A stretch of 64,000 nucleotides of DNA, from contig JBBIJO010000004.1 of NCBI GenBank assembly GCA_037445895.1, positions 1 to 64,000 of the forward strand. The letters are read 5' to 3'. This document shows, piece after piece, positions 34,917 to 45,300 of the stretch; positions within the stretch are counted from its first letter, which is position 1; every line of letters starts with the position of its first letter. The notes below the pieces were generated by a model. That model saw only the letters and a list, made by a program, of their open reading frames with translations. It was not told the origin of the DNA and ran no database searches. Source of the stretch: JBBIJO01 sp037445895 (GTDB lineage Bacteria; Bacteroidota; Ignavibacteria; Kapaibacteriales; UBA2268). Made by a program: the position numbers and the translations under genes.

Positions 34917-37187
34917 ATGATTTTCGATTTTGAAATGATTAAATCGGTTTATTCTACTTTCAAAGAGCGTGTCGAATGGGCGAAACAAATTCTTGCTCGA
35001 CCGATGACACTTGCCGAAAAGATTTTATATTCCCATCTTTACAATCCCAATGATATTCGCGATTTCAAACGAGGGGTTGATTACGTTAATTTTCGCCCCG
35101 ATCGCGTTGCAATGCAAGATGCGACTGCACAGATGGCTCTTTTGCAGTTTACTACTGCTGGCATTCCCAAAGTTGCAGTTCCAACAACAGTCCATTGCGA
35201 CCATTTAATTATTGCCCGAAATGGAGCAAAAGAGGATCTTGAATATGCTCTTGGTTTGAACAAAGAAGTTTACGATTTCCTTGCTTCGGTCTCGAAAAAA
35301 TATGGGATAGGCTTTTGGAAACCGGGAGCAGGAATCATCCATCAAGTTATATTGGAAAACTATGCTTTCCCTGGTGGAATGATGATTGGGACCGATTCAC
35401 ATACCGTTAACGCAGGAGGTCTTGGTATGATTGCAATCGGAGTTGGAGGAGCCGATGCTGTCGATGTAATGGCTGGAATGCCCTGGGAATTAAGATTTCC
35501 TAAATTAATTGGGGTTCATCTTAGTGGTAGAATGCAGGGTTGGACTTCTCCGAAAGATGTTATTCTGAAAGTTGCGGGAATTTTGACCGTCAAAGGTGGA
35601 ACGGGCGCAATTGTCGAATACTTTGGCGAAGGAGCGAATTCTATTTCTTGCACTGGTAAAGGAACTATTTGCAATATGGGCGCAGAAATTGGAGCAACAA
35701 CCTCGCTGTTTGGCTACGACAAAAAGATGTTCGATTATCTTGTTGCGACAAATCGCAAAGAAGTTGCCGAGTTAGCACAAGAGTTATTTTTGTATCTCGC
35801 AGGAGACGAAGATGTTTATCGAAATCCGGAAAAATACTTCGACCAAGTAATCGAGATTAATTTGTCTGAACTTGAACCCCACATCAACGGGCCATTTACG
35901 CCAGATCTTGCTTGGCCACTTTCTAAATTTGCGGAAGCGGTCGAATCGAACAACTATCCCGCGGAACTTTCGGCTGGATTGATTGGTTCTTGCACAAATT
36001 CTTCTTACGAGGACATTTCGCGGGCTGCTTCGGTTGCCCAACAAGCGCTCGATAAAAAATTGAAGGTTAAATCCTACTTTCTGATTACGCCAGGAAGCGA
36101 GTTGATTCGGCAAACAATCGAACGCGATGGTTTTATCGAAATATTCGAAAAAATTGGTGGGGTCGTTCTGGCAAATGCTTGTGGCCCTTGCATTGGGCAG
36201 TGGGCGCGTCCCGGAGCCGATAGGCAAGAGAAAAATTCGATAATAACTTCGTTCAACCGCAACTTTGCTAAGCGAAACGATGGTAATCCAAATACGCATA
36301 GTTTTGTTGCTTCGCCCGAAATAGTTACTGCAATGGCAATTGCTGGTTCGTTGAAGTTTAATCCTTTGAAAAGTACATTGATTAATGAGGATGGTGAAGA
36401 GGTTATGCTCGAAAGTCCAAATGGTATGGAACTACCTCCCCGAGGTTTCGACGTAGGTAACCTCGGCTATCAACCGCCAGCCGAGGATGGAAGTTCAATC
36501 GAGGTAGTTGTTGCACCCAATTCGGAACGGCTACAAATTCTTCAACCTTTCGAGCCTTGGGATGGGAACGATTTCATTGGGCTTCGTTTACTTATCAAGG
36601 TTAGGGGGAAATGCACAACTGACCACATTTCGATGGCTGGTCCTTGGCTGCGCTACCGTGGGCATTTGGATAATATTTCAAACAATTTATTAATTGGAGC
36701 AGTCAATTATTTCAACGATAAAACAAACTTGGTTAAAAACCAGATAACGGGGGAATATGCTGCTGTTCCCGAAGTTCAGCGTTTCTATAAAGCAAAGCAA
36801 ATCGGAACAATTGTTGTTGGCGACGAAAACTATGGCGAAGGCTCTTCGCGCGAGCACGCTGCAATGGAACCACGCCATCTTGGAGTAAAAGCAATACTAG
36901 TCAAATCATTCGCAAGAATCCACGAAACCAATTTAAAGAAACAAGGAATGCTTGCTCTAACTTTTGCCAACAAAAATGATTACGATAAAATTCAAGAAGA
37001 CGATATTATCGACATCGTAGGATTAGCAGAATTTCGCCCAAACAATCCTCTCAAAGTTGTTCTACATCACAAAGATGGCACACTCGACGAATTCTTCGTT
37101 AATCATAGCTACAACGACACACAAATCGAGTGGTTCAAAGCGGGTTCAGCATTAAATCTCATTAAAAAGCAATTCAAAGCTTTTTAG
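34917..37187 (+). CDS. acn: Aconitate hydratase
   Basis: Isomerises citrate and isocitrate through a 4Fe-4S cluster in the TCA cycle. The 756 residues match the mitochondrial-type aconitase. Visible are GTDSHTVNAGGLGMIAIGVG, the cluster cysteines in GSCTNSSYED and ANACGPCIGQW, and the C-terminal swivel domain (GDENYGEGSSREHAA with its catalytic Ser). AAAGGT lies upstream of the ATG. TAATTTG at 34873-34879 could be a -7 element. It is followed by a long imperfect hairpin. Confidence 0.96.
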   Translation: MIFDFEMIKSVYSTFKERVEWAKQILARPMTLAEKILYSHLYNPNDIRDFKRGVDYVNFRPDRVAMQDATAQMALLQFTTAGIPKVAVPTTVHCDHLIIARNGAKEDLEYALGLNKEVYDFLASVSKKYGIGFWKPGAGIIHQVILENYAFPGGMMIGTDSHTVNAGGLGMIAIGVGGADAVDVMAGMPWELRFPKLIGVHLSGRMQGWTSPKDVILKVAGILTVKGGTGAIVEYFGEGANSISCTGKGTICNMGAEIGATTSLFGYDKKMFDYLVATNRKEVAELAQELFLYLAGDEDVYRNPEKYFDQVIEINLSELEPHINGPFTPDLAWPLSKFAEAVESNNYPAELSAGLIGSCTNSSYEDISRAASVAQQALDKKLKVKSYFLITPGSELIRQTIERDGFIEIFEKIGGVVLANACGPCIGQWARPGADRQEKNSIITSFNRNFAKRNDGNPNTHSFVASPEIVTAMAIAGSLKFNPLKSTLINEDGEEVMLESPNGMELPPRGFDVGNLGYQPPAEDGSSIEVVVAPNSERLQILQPFEPWDGNDFIGLRLLIKVRGKCTTDHISMAGPWLRYRGHLDNISNNLLIGAVNYFNDKTNLVKNQITGEYAAVPEVQRFYKAKQIGTIVVGDENYGEGSSREHAAMEPRHLGVKAILVKSFARIHETNLKKQGMLALTFANKNDYDKIQEDDIIDIVGLAEFRPNNPLKVVLHHKDGTLDEFFVNHSYNDTQIEWFKAGSALNLIKKQFKAF

Positions 37188-37229
37188 GATAAAATCGGGC
37201 ACCGTCTCGAAGGAATCATACATTACGTT

Positions 37230-37280
37230 TTCCTCTTTTATTCCCCCTATCCTTTGCAAAGGAAGGGGGAAGTAGAGGAA
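37230..37280. repeat. Long imperfect palindrome after aconitase
   Basis: A nested inverted repeat has the perfect 12-bp core CCTTTGCAAAGG (37251-37262), flanked by TTCCCCC/GGGGGAA (37241-37247/37265-37271) and TTCCTCT/AGAGGAA (37230-37236/37274-37280). It may terminate aconitase transcription. Its style matches other dispersed palindromes in the window. Confidence 0.6.
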
Positions 37281-37410
37281 GAAAAGTCAATTTCCGAGAA
37301 CAATTCACAAATTATTCCACACCAAACAACCATCGTTTAGTCGACTTTTTACAAAACAAAGGATTTCCAAAACAATAGAAATCGAATTAGCAGTCTATCC
37401 GGAAAAAATT

Positions 37411-38040
37411 TTGAAAACATTTTTTTTTGTTGTAAATTTGTTTGTTAAAGTTTTGAGAAACTTGAGAAAGAAACACATACATATTGTTTCGTTACTTTTG
37501 TTGGTATCTTTTCCCATAACAGCAATCGATTTGCATTTTTCGATATTTAAGTGTAAGCACAAAGGATTATTCCACGTTGTTCTTTTCGACCAGCATATTC
37601 ACAATGGGTGCTGTGTTACGTCCACAAATGATAAAACGAACATTGAATCGGTAAGCGCATACGATTGCTGCCATAATACCGAATCGAAAGCACCCAAACA
37701 CCAAACAGGAGGTTGTTCACACGAAAAACGGAAAGATGTTGTCTATTCTACTATCCTATCGGCGAGTATCTGCTCCTCTTGTTGTTCCGAGAAACATTTT
37801 AAACTTTCGTTGCAAAACACAATTATTCCTTCGGAGAATGCGAAAAAAATAATTTTTCCGATTGAAAAGCAATCGAAAGATTATTTTAAATATAGCTTCG
37901 TTAGAACATATTTCAATAAATATAACTACAAGGATATCCTGTATCCTATAAAGGAACTGACCATTAGTATCATTTCATACATATTCCATTCATCGAGCAA
38001 AAAAGACGACGGCGAAGTCCCGCTCGTTCCGTTGTGCTAA
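37411..38040 (+). CDS. Cys/His-rich membrane-anchored protein, HYC_CC_PP-like
   Basis: This 209-residue protein is given from a TTG at 37411; the start is uncertain, and a TTG closer to the hydrophobic segment (IVSLLLLVSFPITAI) is possible. After that segment come a CKHKG motif, three CC pairs (NGCCV, YDCCHN, SSCCSE) and His-rich stretches, ending GEVPLVPLC. The pattern recalls the HYC_CC_PP family of Bacteroidota, small exported proteins often near metal-transport genes. Metal binding is inferred only from residue content. A predicted cytochrome-like lipoprotein follows after about 100 bp. Confidence 0.5.
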   Translation: MKTFFFVVNLFVKVLRNLRKKHIHIVSLLLLVSFPITAIDLHFSIFKCKHKGLFHVVLFDQHIHNGCCVTSTNDKTNIESVSAYDCCHNTESKAPKHQTGGCSHEKRKDVVYSTILSASICSSCCSEKHFKLSLQNTIIPSENAKKIIFPIEKQSKDYFKYSFVRTYFNKYNYKDILYPIKELTISIISYIFHSSSKKDDGEVPLVPLC

Positions 38041-38145
38041 GCGCTATGCAACCAAGCAAATTGTTTGAATGGACTAAACAAAAATAGTTAACTTTGGAAT
38101 TTTAAAATAGAATTATTAAATGGTTAAACATTGTTAAGGAAACAA

Positions 38146-38526
38146 ATGGATACTATAAGAATTAGAATTGGTAGGCTGGTGTCTTCCTTGAACCTAATGG
38201 TTGGGGTTGTTGCAATAATATTTCTGGTTTCTTGCGAGCGAGACGAAATAATAAAAGTCGGAGGTATCGGTCCAAATTGCGATACAAATAACGTGTCGTT
38301 TCAACAGTTCATTCAACCGCTGATAGACCGAAATTGTAAAGGTTGCCATAACAGTTCGAAGCAGTTTGGGGGAGTAAACCTCGAAAGTTATATCAGCATT
38401 AAAGCTGTTGCTCAAAGTGGTAAATTGGTAAATAGTCTTTATCGTAATATGGGAGCCTACATTAGTAGTGAATGCGATAAAGCAAAGATTCAAGCTTGGG
38501 TAAACCAAGGTTTAAAAGATAACTAA
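38146..38526 (+). CDS. c-type-cytochrome-domain lipoprotein
   Basis: This 126-residue protein has a hydrophobic signal ending in a lipobox (IIFLVSC) and then FQQFIQPLIDRNCKGCHNSS, which contains one CXXCH haem-binding motif. The end IQAWVNQGLKDN resembles the small cytochrome domains found in Planctomycete/Ignavibacteria lipoproteins. It probably sits in the periplasm on a membrane anchor and binds one haem c. The ATG at 38146 with AAGGAAA upstream is preferred over one 15 bp earlier. Its usual distal Met ligand is not certain. Confidence 0.7.
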   Translation: MDTIRIRIGRLVSSLNLMVGVVAIIFLVSCERDEIIKVGGIGPNCDTNNVSFQQFIQPLIDRNCKGCHNSSKQFGGVNLESYISIKAVAQSGKLVNSLYRNMGAYISSECDKAKIQAWVNQGLKDN

Positions 38527-38544
38527 AAATTTGAAGGTGAAATT

Positions 38545-39147
38545 ATGGTAAAAATAGTAAAATCAACAGTGTTGATGGTCATTCTGATTGTAGCCATACT
38601 TTCTGGCTGCGATAGGTTTGGTATGAAAGACCACCTTGGCCCAAACACCTCTGTTTGGAACTTCCTGAGAATAAGTCCATCGGACAAATCGCAAAATATT
38701 GATTTGAATGCACCAATTGTTTTGCAATTTGCGTCGCCAGTGGAGCGAAGCATTGTCGAAGAAAGTTTCGCTTTATTTAGCCAAAATGATATTTCCGACG
38801 AAATGGATAACGCCGAGCAGATGCCGAAGCATTCGGATATTAATATGGCTATCAAAACTCCTTCGACGATGGAACATCTTAAAAAAATGCACAGTAGCAA
38901 AGGGAAATTCATCTGGAACGAAGATAACACTCGATGCGAATTTAAAACCGAAACCGAATTGCAAGCTGGCACAGATTACTACATCTATATGGATTCGAAA
39001 ATGCTCGACTATATGAAAAGTGAAATGAGAAGAAATGGGATGATAACTGGTATGGAAAATATGGATTGTCCCTGCTGCAAAAGCAATAATCAAAACGAGT
39101 CGGTGATAGTAGTTCAATTCCGGACAAGGAAAGCATACACACAATAG
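38545..39147 (+). CDS. Ig-like (Big_5-type) Met-rich lipoprotein
   Basis: This 200-residue protein has a lipoprotein signal (VILIVAILSGC). The mature part starts like a Big_5 Ig-like domain (ISPSDKSQNIDLNAPIVLQF, and NEDNTRCEFKTETELQAGTD later) but its middle is unusually rich in Met and His, and the C-terminus carries DCPCCK. These features would suit soft-metal (for example copper) binding, which is inference. It lies 18 bp after the cytochrome-like gene, so cotranscription is likely. Confidence 0.6.
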   Translation: MVKIVKSTVLMVILIVAILSGCDRFGMKDHLGPNTSVWNFLRISPSDKSQNIDLNAPIVLQFASPVERSIVEESFALFSQNDISDEMDNAEQMPKHSDINMAIKTPSTMEHLKKMHSSKGKFIWNEDNTRCEFKTETELQAGTDYYIYMDSKMLDYMKSEMRRNGMITGMENMDCPCCKSNNQNESVIVVQFRTRKAYTQ

Positions 39148-39382
39148 TTGAATTTGCGGGTGGGTAAGAGAATTACCTACCTGCAAAATTTCTTTGCCAG
39201 AAGACCCGAAAAAATAATAAATTTTTTTGGGAGTAGTCTTTTTTTGTGTAAATGATAAAAAAAATATAATTTTGAAGTTGGAGGTGGAACAATTTTTGTT
39301 GAATATTATCTTTTGATACACAATTTAAGTTTAAAGAAGATGGCTTAATCACAACATATTTTGCCAATTTTAAGGTGTCGGT

Positions 39383-42300
39383 GTGCAGAAAGCAAGGATT
39401 AGTAAGATTGTGTATCGAAAGTTTTTCGTTTTGAAAAATCAAGAGGGCAAATTACTTGTTTCCGCATTAGCGATTTTCTTTTTAATTGTTTGCTTTGCTC
39501 GTAGCCAAACATTAGATACTGCGCTTCTGAATTTGCAAACTCCACAATTTAGGGAAAGTAAGATTCCCGAGAAAGGGCTACTGCGGTTAGATTTTATCTA
39601 CCGTTATCCCGATTGCGACAATCCTCGTTTTTGCTATATTCGCGATGGTATGTTCAAATACCTCGATATCGATTCCAATGCAAGCAAAATAACATATAGT
39701 TATAGGTTTTGGCAAGCGCCCCTATCGTTCGATTATCTAATGGATTTAGAAGACTACCTTGCAATTCGGAAGCAGGCTCTTTGGCAAAGCATCTGGGATT
39801 CGTTGGTTTCTAATTACGACCTTAAAGTTGCGCTAAGTGGCGGCGATATTGCCAGAATTCTTAGCCAATCTACCGGTCTTACTATCCCGGTTCCTCCCAA
39901 TCCATTGATTTCAATTTTTGGGAAACCGCAAGTTAGCTTGAATGTAAATGGAGAAGTAAATATTCGGATGGGTTGGCGTTGGGATTCACAAAGTTTAGGA
40001 AGCACTTCTGCTTTCGGGCAAACTCAATCTTCGCCAATGTTCAGCCAGGATATTCGGGTCAATGTAACTGGCAAAATTGGGGATAAGCTAACAATAGGAA
40101 CCGATTGGAACACTCGGCGGCAATTCGATTTCGACAACAAGTTCAAAATCTCGTATCAAGGCGAAGACGACGATATTATTAAACTTGTAGAAATTGGTAA
40201 TGTTTCTCTTCCTGTCCCAGCAACATTAATCGGGGGTGGACAAACTCTTTTTGGGGTGCGTGCCGATTTCCAATTCGGCCCTCTTTTCCTAAAAACTATT
40301 GCTTCGCAAAGGCGTGGCGAAAGGAAATTTGTCGATGTTCGTGGCGGTTCAAGTAAACAATATTTTGCCTTGCGAGCATACGACTATGCCAAAAATCATT
40401 TCTTTTTGGATACAGCCTATCGTAGCATATACCGAGAATATTTCAAATACTCAACACCAGTAATACCCCAATCGTCTTCGTATTATAGAGTTAAGGAAAT
40501 CGAAGTTTATGAATCGACAACAGACGTTCGCGATAACGCCTATGGTGGTAATGTGGTTGCATTTGCCGACTTAGAGCCGAAACGTTTACGGATGGGTGAA
40601 TTTTACAGCCCGGCGTTGAAATTGACTCCAATCCAAACCGGTGTTGTCGAACGGGGAAGCTTCTTGCGTATTGATTCATCCCGCTACAAAATTGATTATA
40701 ATCTTGGAACGTTAACTATCTTGAATATGCGCCAGGACCGTTACTACGCTGTTGCATACCGAATTGAGGGGCCTACGCTCGATACTTTGGACGATGTGTA
40801 TTATGGAACAATTTCCACTTTCCAACGAGAAAGGGATACTTTGATTTTAAAATTAGTCTATCGTCCTAACCTTCTACCTGCTTATAAGTCTTTATGGGCA
40901 AGGACAATGAAAAATATTTATCAAATCAATGCAACAAATGTTTCGACATCCGACACTAAGATAAATCTTTGGTATGTGAATCAAAATAACGACTCGAGCG
41001 ACGTTTTGATGGGGGCTCCCGATAAACTTGTTACAATACTAAAGGTTGATCAGGTTAATAATGCAACTGGTTCGCCGCCGAGCGATGGACAATTCGATTT
41101 ACGGCCTCCGTTCTTCGATCCAGTTTGGGGGGAAATCACATTCCCGAGCTTGGAGCCTTTTCGCGAAGGGCTGCGGGAGTATTTCGATAAAATTGGAACT
41201 CCACAACTCGCAGAACAATTTGTTTTTGGCGAAGTTTACGATACGACCTACGATGTGGCTCGAAAGAATACCAACCGCGACCGATTTATTATTTCTGGGG
41301 AAGTTTCGGGGCGTGTTACCGACCGCATCTCGCTTGGAGCATTCAACTTGACTCCGAACAGCGTAAGAGTTACCCTCGATGGCGTTCCACTTCGTGAATA
41401 CGAAGATTACGTTATTGATTATTATGCTGGAATGCTTACTTTAAGAAACCCTCGGGCTTCGTTGCCAAATGCCAATCTTAAAATTGAATACGAATCCCAG
41501 GATATTTTCAATATTACAACTCGAACGCTTTTGGGGTTGCGTGCCGATTACCAACTCTTCAAATCCAGACAGATGGATGCTACCTTGGGCTTTACAACAA
41601 TGTGGTATAACCAGGCTTTGATTACCGACCGAGTTCGGCTTGGAGATGAGCCCGTTTCGAACACGATGTTCGGTTTCGATGGAAGAATGAATTGGGGCTT
41701 ACCATGGATAACCAAGCTTGTTGACTTACTTCCTTTCTACGATACTAAAGCCCAATCTTCGTTCAACATTCGAGGTGAATGGGCAATGATGCTCCCTACC
41801 CCTAATAGACGCACTTCCGACGTCGCAAGCGACAAAAACGAGCCGGTCGTTTATATCGATGATTTCGAAGGAGCACAGCGATACATTTCGCTCGGACTTA
41901 CACCAACTTTGTGGATTCATAGTTCTCCACCGCAGGAGCCTTCGATTGGTTCCGACGATACAACTCGTGCATTGTTTCGTGGTCGTATGTTTTGGTATCA
42001 ATATTTTATTCCGAGAGTTCCGATTACCGATGTTTACCCAAATCGACAATTTGTCCCGGGTCGGGCTAATCTTTCGCCTCTCTACATAGATTTCGATCCG
42101 GACCTTCGCGGAATTTACAACCAGAATCCCCTTTTCCTCGATACACTTAATCCATTATTTAATCCATTCGATGCATTTTCCAAAAAACCAGAGAATCGAG
42201 CTCGTATTTGGGGAGGAATGACGAAGCTTCTTTCGTCGTTCAATACCAATTTCGATAACGATAATATTGAATTTATCGAAATAATGATGCAAATTCAAGA

Positions 42301-45300
42301 TTTTGAACCGAATCAAACCAAAATGTATGTAGAATTAGGTCAAATCAGCGAGGATATCATACCCAATCAAAGGCTCGATACCGAAGATGGTATAACGCAA
42401 GCAAGCCCGATTCCCAATGGAATTACAGATTTCGGCGAAGATATCGGAATCGATGCTCAAAATGATGACGCCGAAAAACGAACCTACCCTTATCCATTAA
42501 ATTTAGAACAAGATCCCGCACGCGACGACTATAAGTTTGATTTTACCAAAGACGATAGTCAACGCACCCCAGAGGACTTTTTGAAATATAATAGTTTTGA
42601 AGGGAATGCAATTTCGGAACTTGGGCAATACCCCGATACTGAAATTTTGAATAAGAACAATGGTCAAACTATTTCTCTTGCAAATGATTACTTCCAATAC
42701 GAAGTAATTTTAAATCCCGACGCAAACACTAACCCACAGATTATTGGTGGAAATCCACAAAGAGGCTGGTATTTGTATAGAATTCCAATTCGTAAGCCAA
42801 ACAAAATAGTTGGAAATCCTACTTTTGCCAATATTCAATACATTCGAGTGTGGTTCAAAGGTGGAAAAATCAAACTCGGGATTGCCGAATGGAGACTTTT
42901 GGGTTCTCAGTGGCAACGAAACAATAATATCCAAACCGATGTTAGCTCGAACGACAGCATCCTACAGGTTGCTTTTGTAAATTACGAGGAGAATTGGCAA
43001 GCTCCCGATTATTATACACTTCCTCCCGGAGTTCAAGCCCCGAGGCGATTGGACAATCCCGATCCGACAAGGAACATACGAATGAACGAACAGTCGCTTT
43101 CGCTTTCGGTTCGCAATCTTCGCTATGGCGATGAACGAATGGCAGTTCGATATTTCCGTCCACTCGATATTTTTTACTATAAGAAGCTGAAGTTTTTTAT
43201 TCATGGCGATGGAACGATGCCCGATAATTTGGTTCCGGGGGCAATTCCTTCGGCTTATGCGTTCATTCGGTTCGGAATCGACTCGATGAATTATTATGAA
43301 TATCGCCGTCCATTGCTTCGTGGTTGGCAAGACATTGAAATCATACTTTCGGATTTAACCAGCATTAAGCAAATTCGCGACACATCGAGAATTTACCAGC
43401 GTCAGATGTTCCCTGTCCGAAACGAACCGCTTGCTTCTTTTGCAATTCGAGGTAATCCAATACTAACGCGGGTTCTGTTCGTTGGATTTGGTATTGGTAA
43501 CCCAACCGAACGCTATCCGAATGAACTTACAACAACAATGTGGATTGACGAACTTCGGCTTATCTCGCCAGAATCGAGCAATGACTGGGCTGCGGTTGCT
43601 TCGACGGAATTCAAGCTTGCCGATGTTGCCTCGATAAATGCAAGCATAAACTATACACAACCGAATTTTCATCGCCTCGAAGAACGTTTCGGCAACAGGA
43701 TTACAAATTCTAATTTTAGTATTTCGGCGTTAGCATCGCTCGAAAAGTTTTTACCGAAATTTTTGCAACAATTTAAAATTCCATTCAGTTATACACATTC
43801 CGAAAGTTTCGAAAACCCAGAATTTGTGGCTAATAGCGATATTAAACTTAAAGAGGCATCGGATGCTGCCAAACGGGACGCCTTAAATAGTGGTGCAACG
43901 GAGTCGGATGCTCAAAAGGTTGCCGATGAAGTTCTGCTTCGTTCGCAAACTTTACGTGTGCAAGACAGTTGGGCGTTGAAAGGCATAAAAGTTGGAATTC
44001 CAATCCAACATTGGCTTGTGCGCGAAACTTTCAACAAAGTTGCTCTTGGTTACGATTATTCCCAGGAGTTCGAACGCTCTCCGCTTTACATACAACGCTT
44101 CAATTGGCAATGGACATTAACTTTGCAATATTCGAACTCGATTCCGGAACTGCTTGCATTCAATCCGTTGAAGTTTGCGCAATCTGTTCCATTCTTAAAT
44201 CTTTATAGTGATTGGAAATTAAATCTACTGCCGAACAGTATTAGTTTGGGGCTTAATATGACTCGCCGTCGTCAAACGGAACAATCGCGTTTCCTTAGTT
44301 ATCCGAGTCCGGTTATTCGTAACTTTTCGGCAATGCGTTCGGGGCAGTTCTCTTGGAAACTAAGCGAAAATGGTTTCCTAAATCCAATAATCGACTACTC
44401 GTTTAGTTCCATCAGCACTCTCGTTCCCTATGAACTCGATACGCAAGGACGGCAGCGAACGGGAGGCGAAATTGCAAGAATGATTTTCTTCCGCGGCGGC
44501 GATTTACTCAATCTTGGCGATGATAACCAACATTCCCAAAACATTACAATCAACTTTCGACCGAGACTCCCGCTCGGAAAATTTAGCCGATATTGGGACA
44601 ATACTGGTAGCTATCAAGTTACTTATAATTGGCAAAATCCATTACAACCCGACTCACGAATTGCAAACGTTGTAAAAAGTGCATCTTGGAGTAGCAACGT
44701 TCGTTATAATGTTAGCCTAAGATACAAGAATTTGTTTGAAGATTTGCTTGGGATTGCCGAGCCTTCGAAAAGTTTTATTCGTCCACCAGTCGATACCGTT
44801 CCGAAAGGGTTTTGGAAAACAGTTGTTTCGATTTTCAAAACAGTGTTTATTGATTTCGAAAAGGTAGATTTTGTATTCACACAAAGCAATACTTCGAACA
44901 ATCCCGGTGTGTTCGGTGGAACAGGTTTCGATAACTTTTGGGGGCGTGGGTTCATAGGACGCGGTAGCGAAGAACGTTTCGGACCCAGTTTCGTATATCA
45001 ACTTGGTTTAGTTGGTAGCCCCCACGGAAGCTTCGATATAGTTTCGTCGAACCGATTCCCATTCTTTGGTTTTTCGACAACAGTTGGGCGTCGTCCCGAA
45101 AATGCAATTTTGCAAGAGAATTTTACTCAAAGGACTAGTTTCGAAATAAAAACAACACGCCAGTTGTGGCCCGGTGCGGTTCTCGATCTTAATTGGAAGT
45201 CTGAACTCGGATTCAACAAAAACCAAACAGTTTTGACCGATTCGCTTGGTATTCCCAAATTTACTAATATAATATCTATGCAATCTTATGCAAGAACTTA

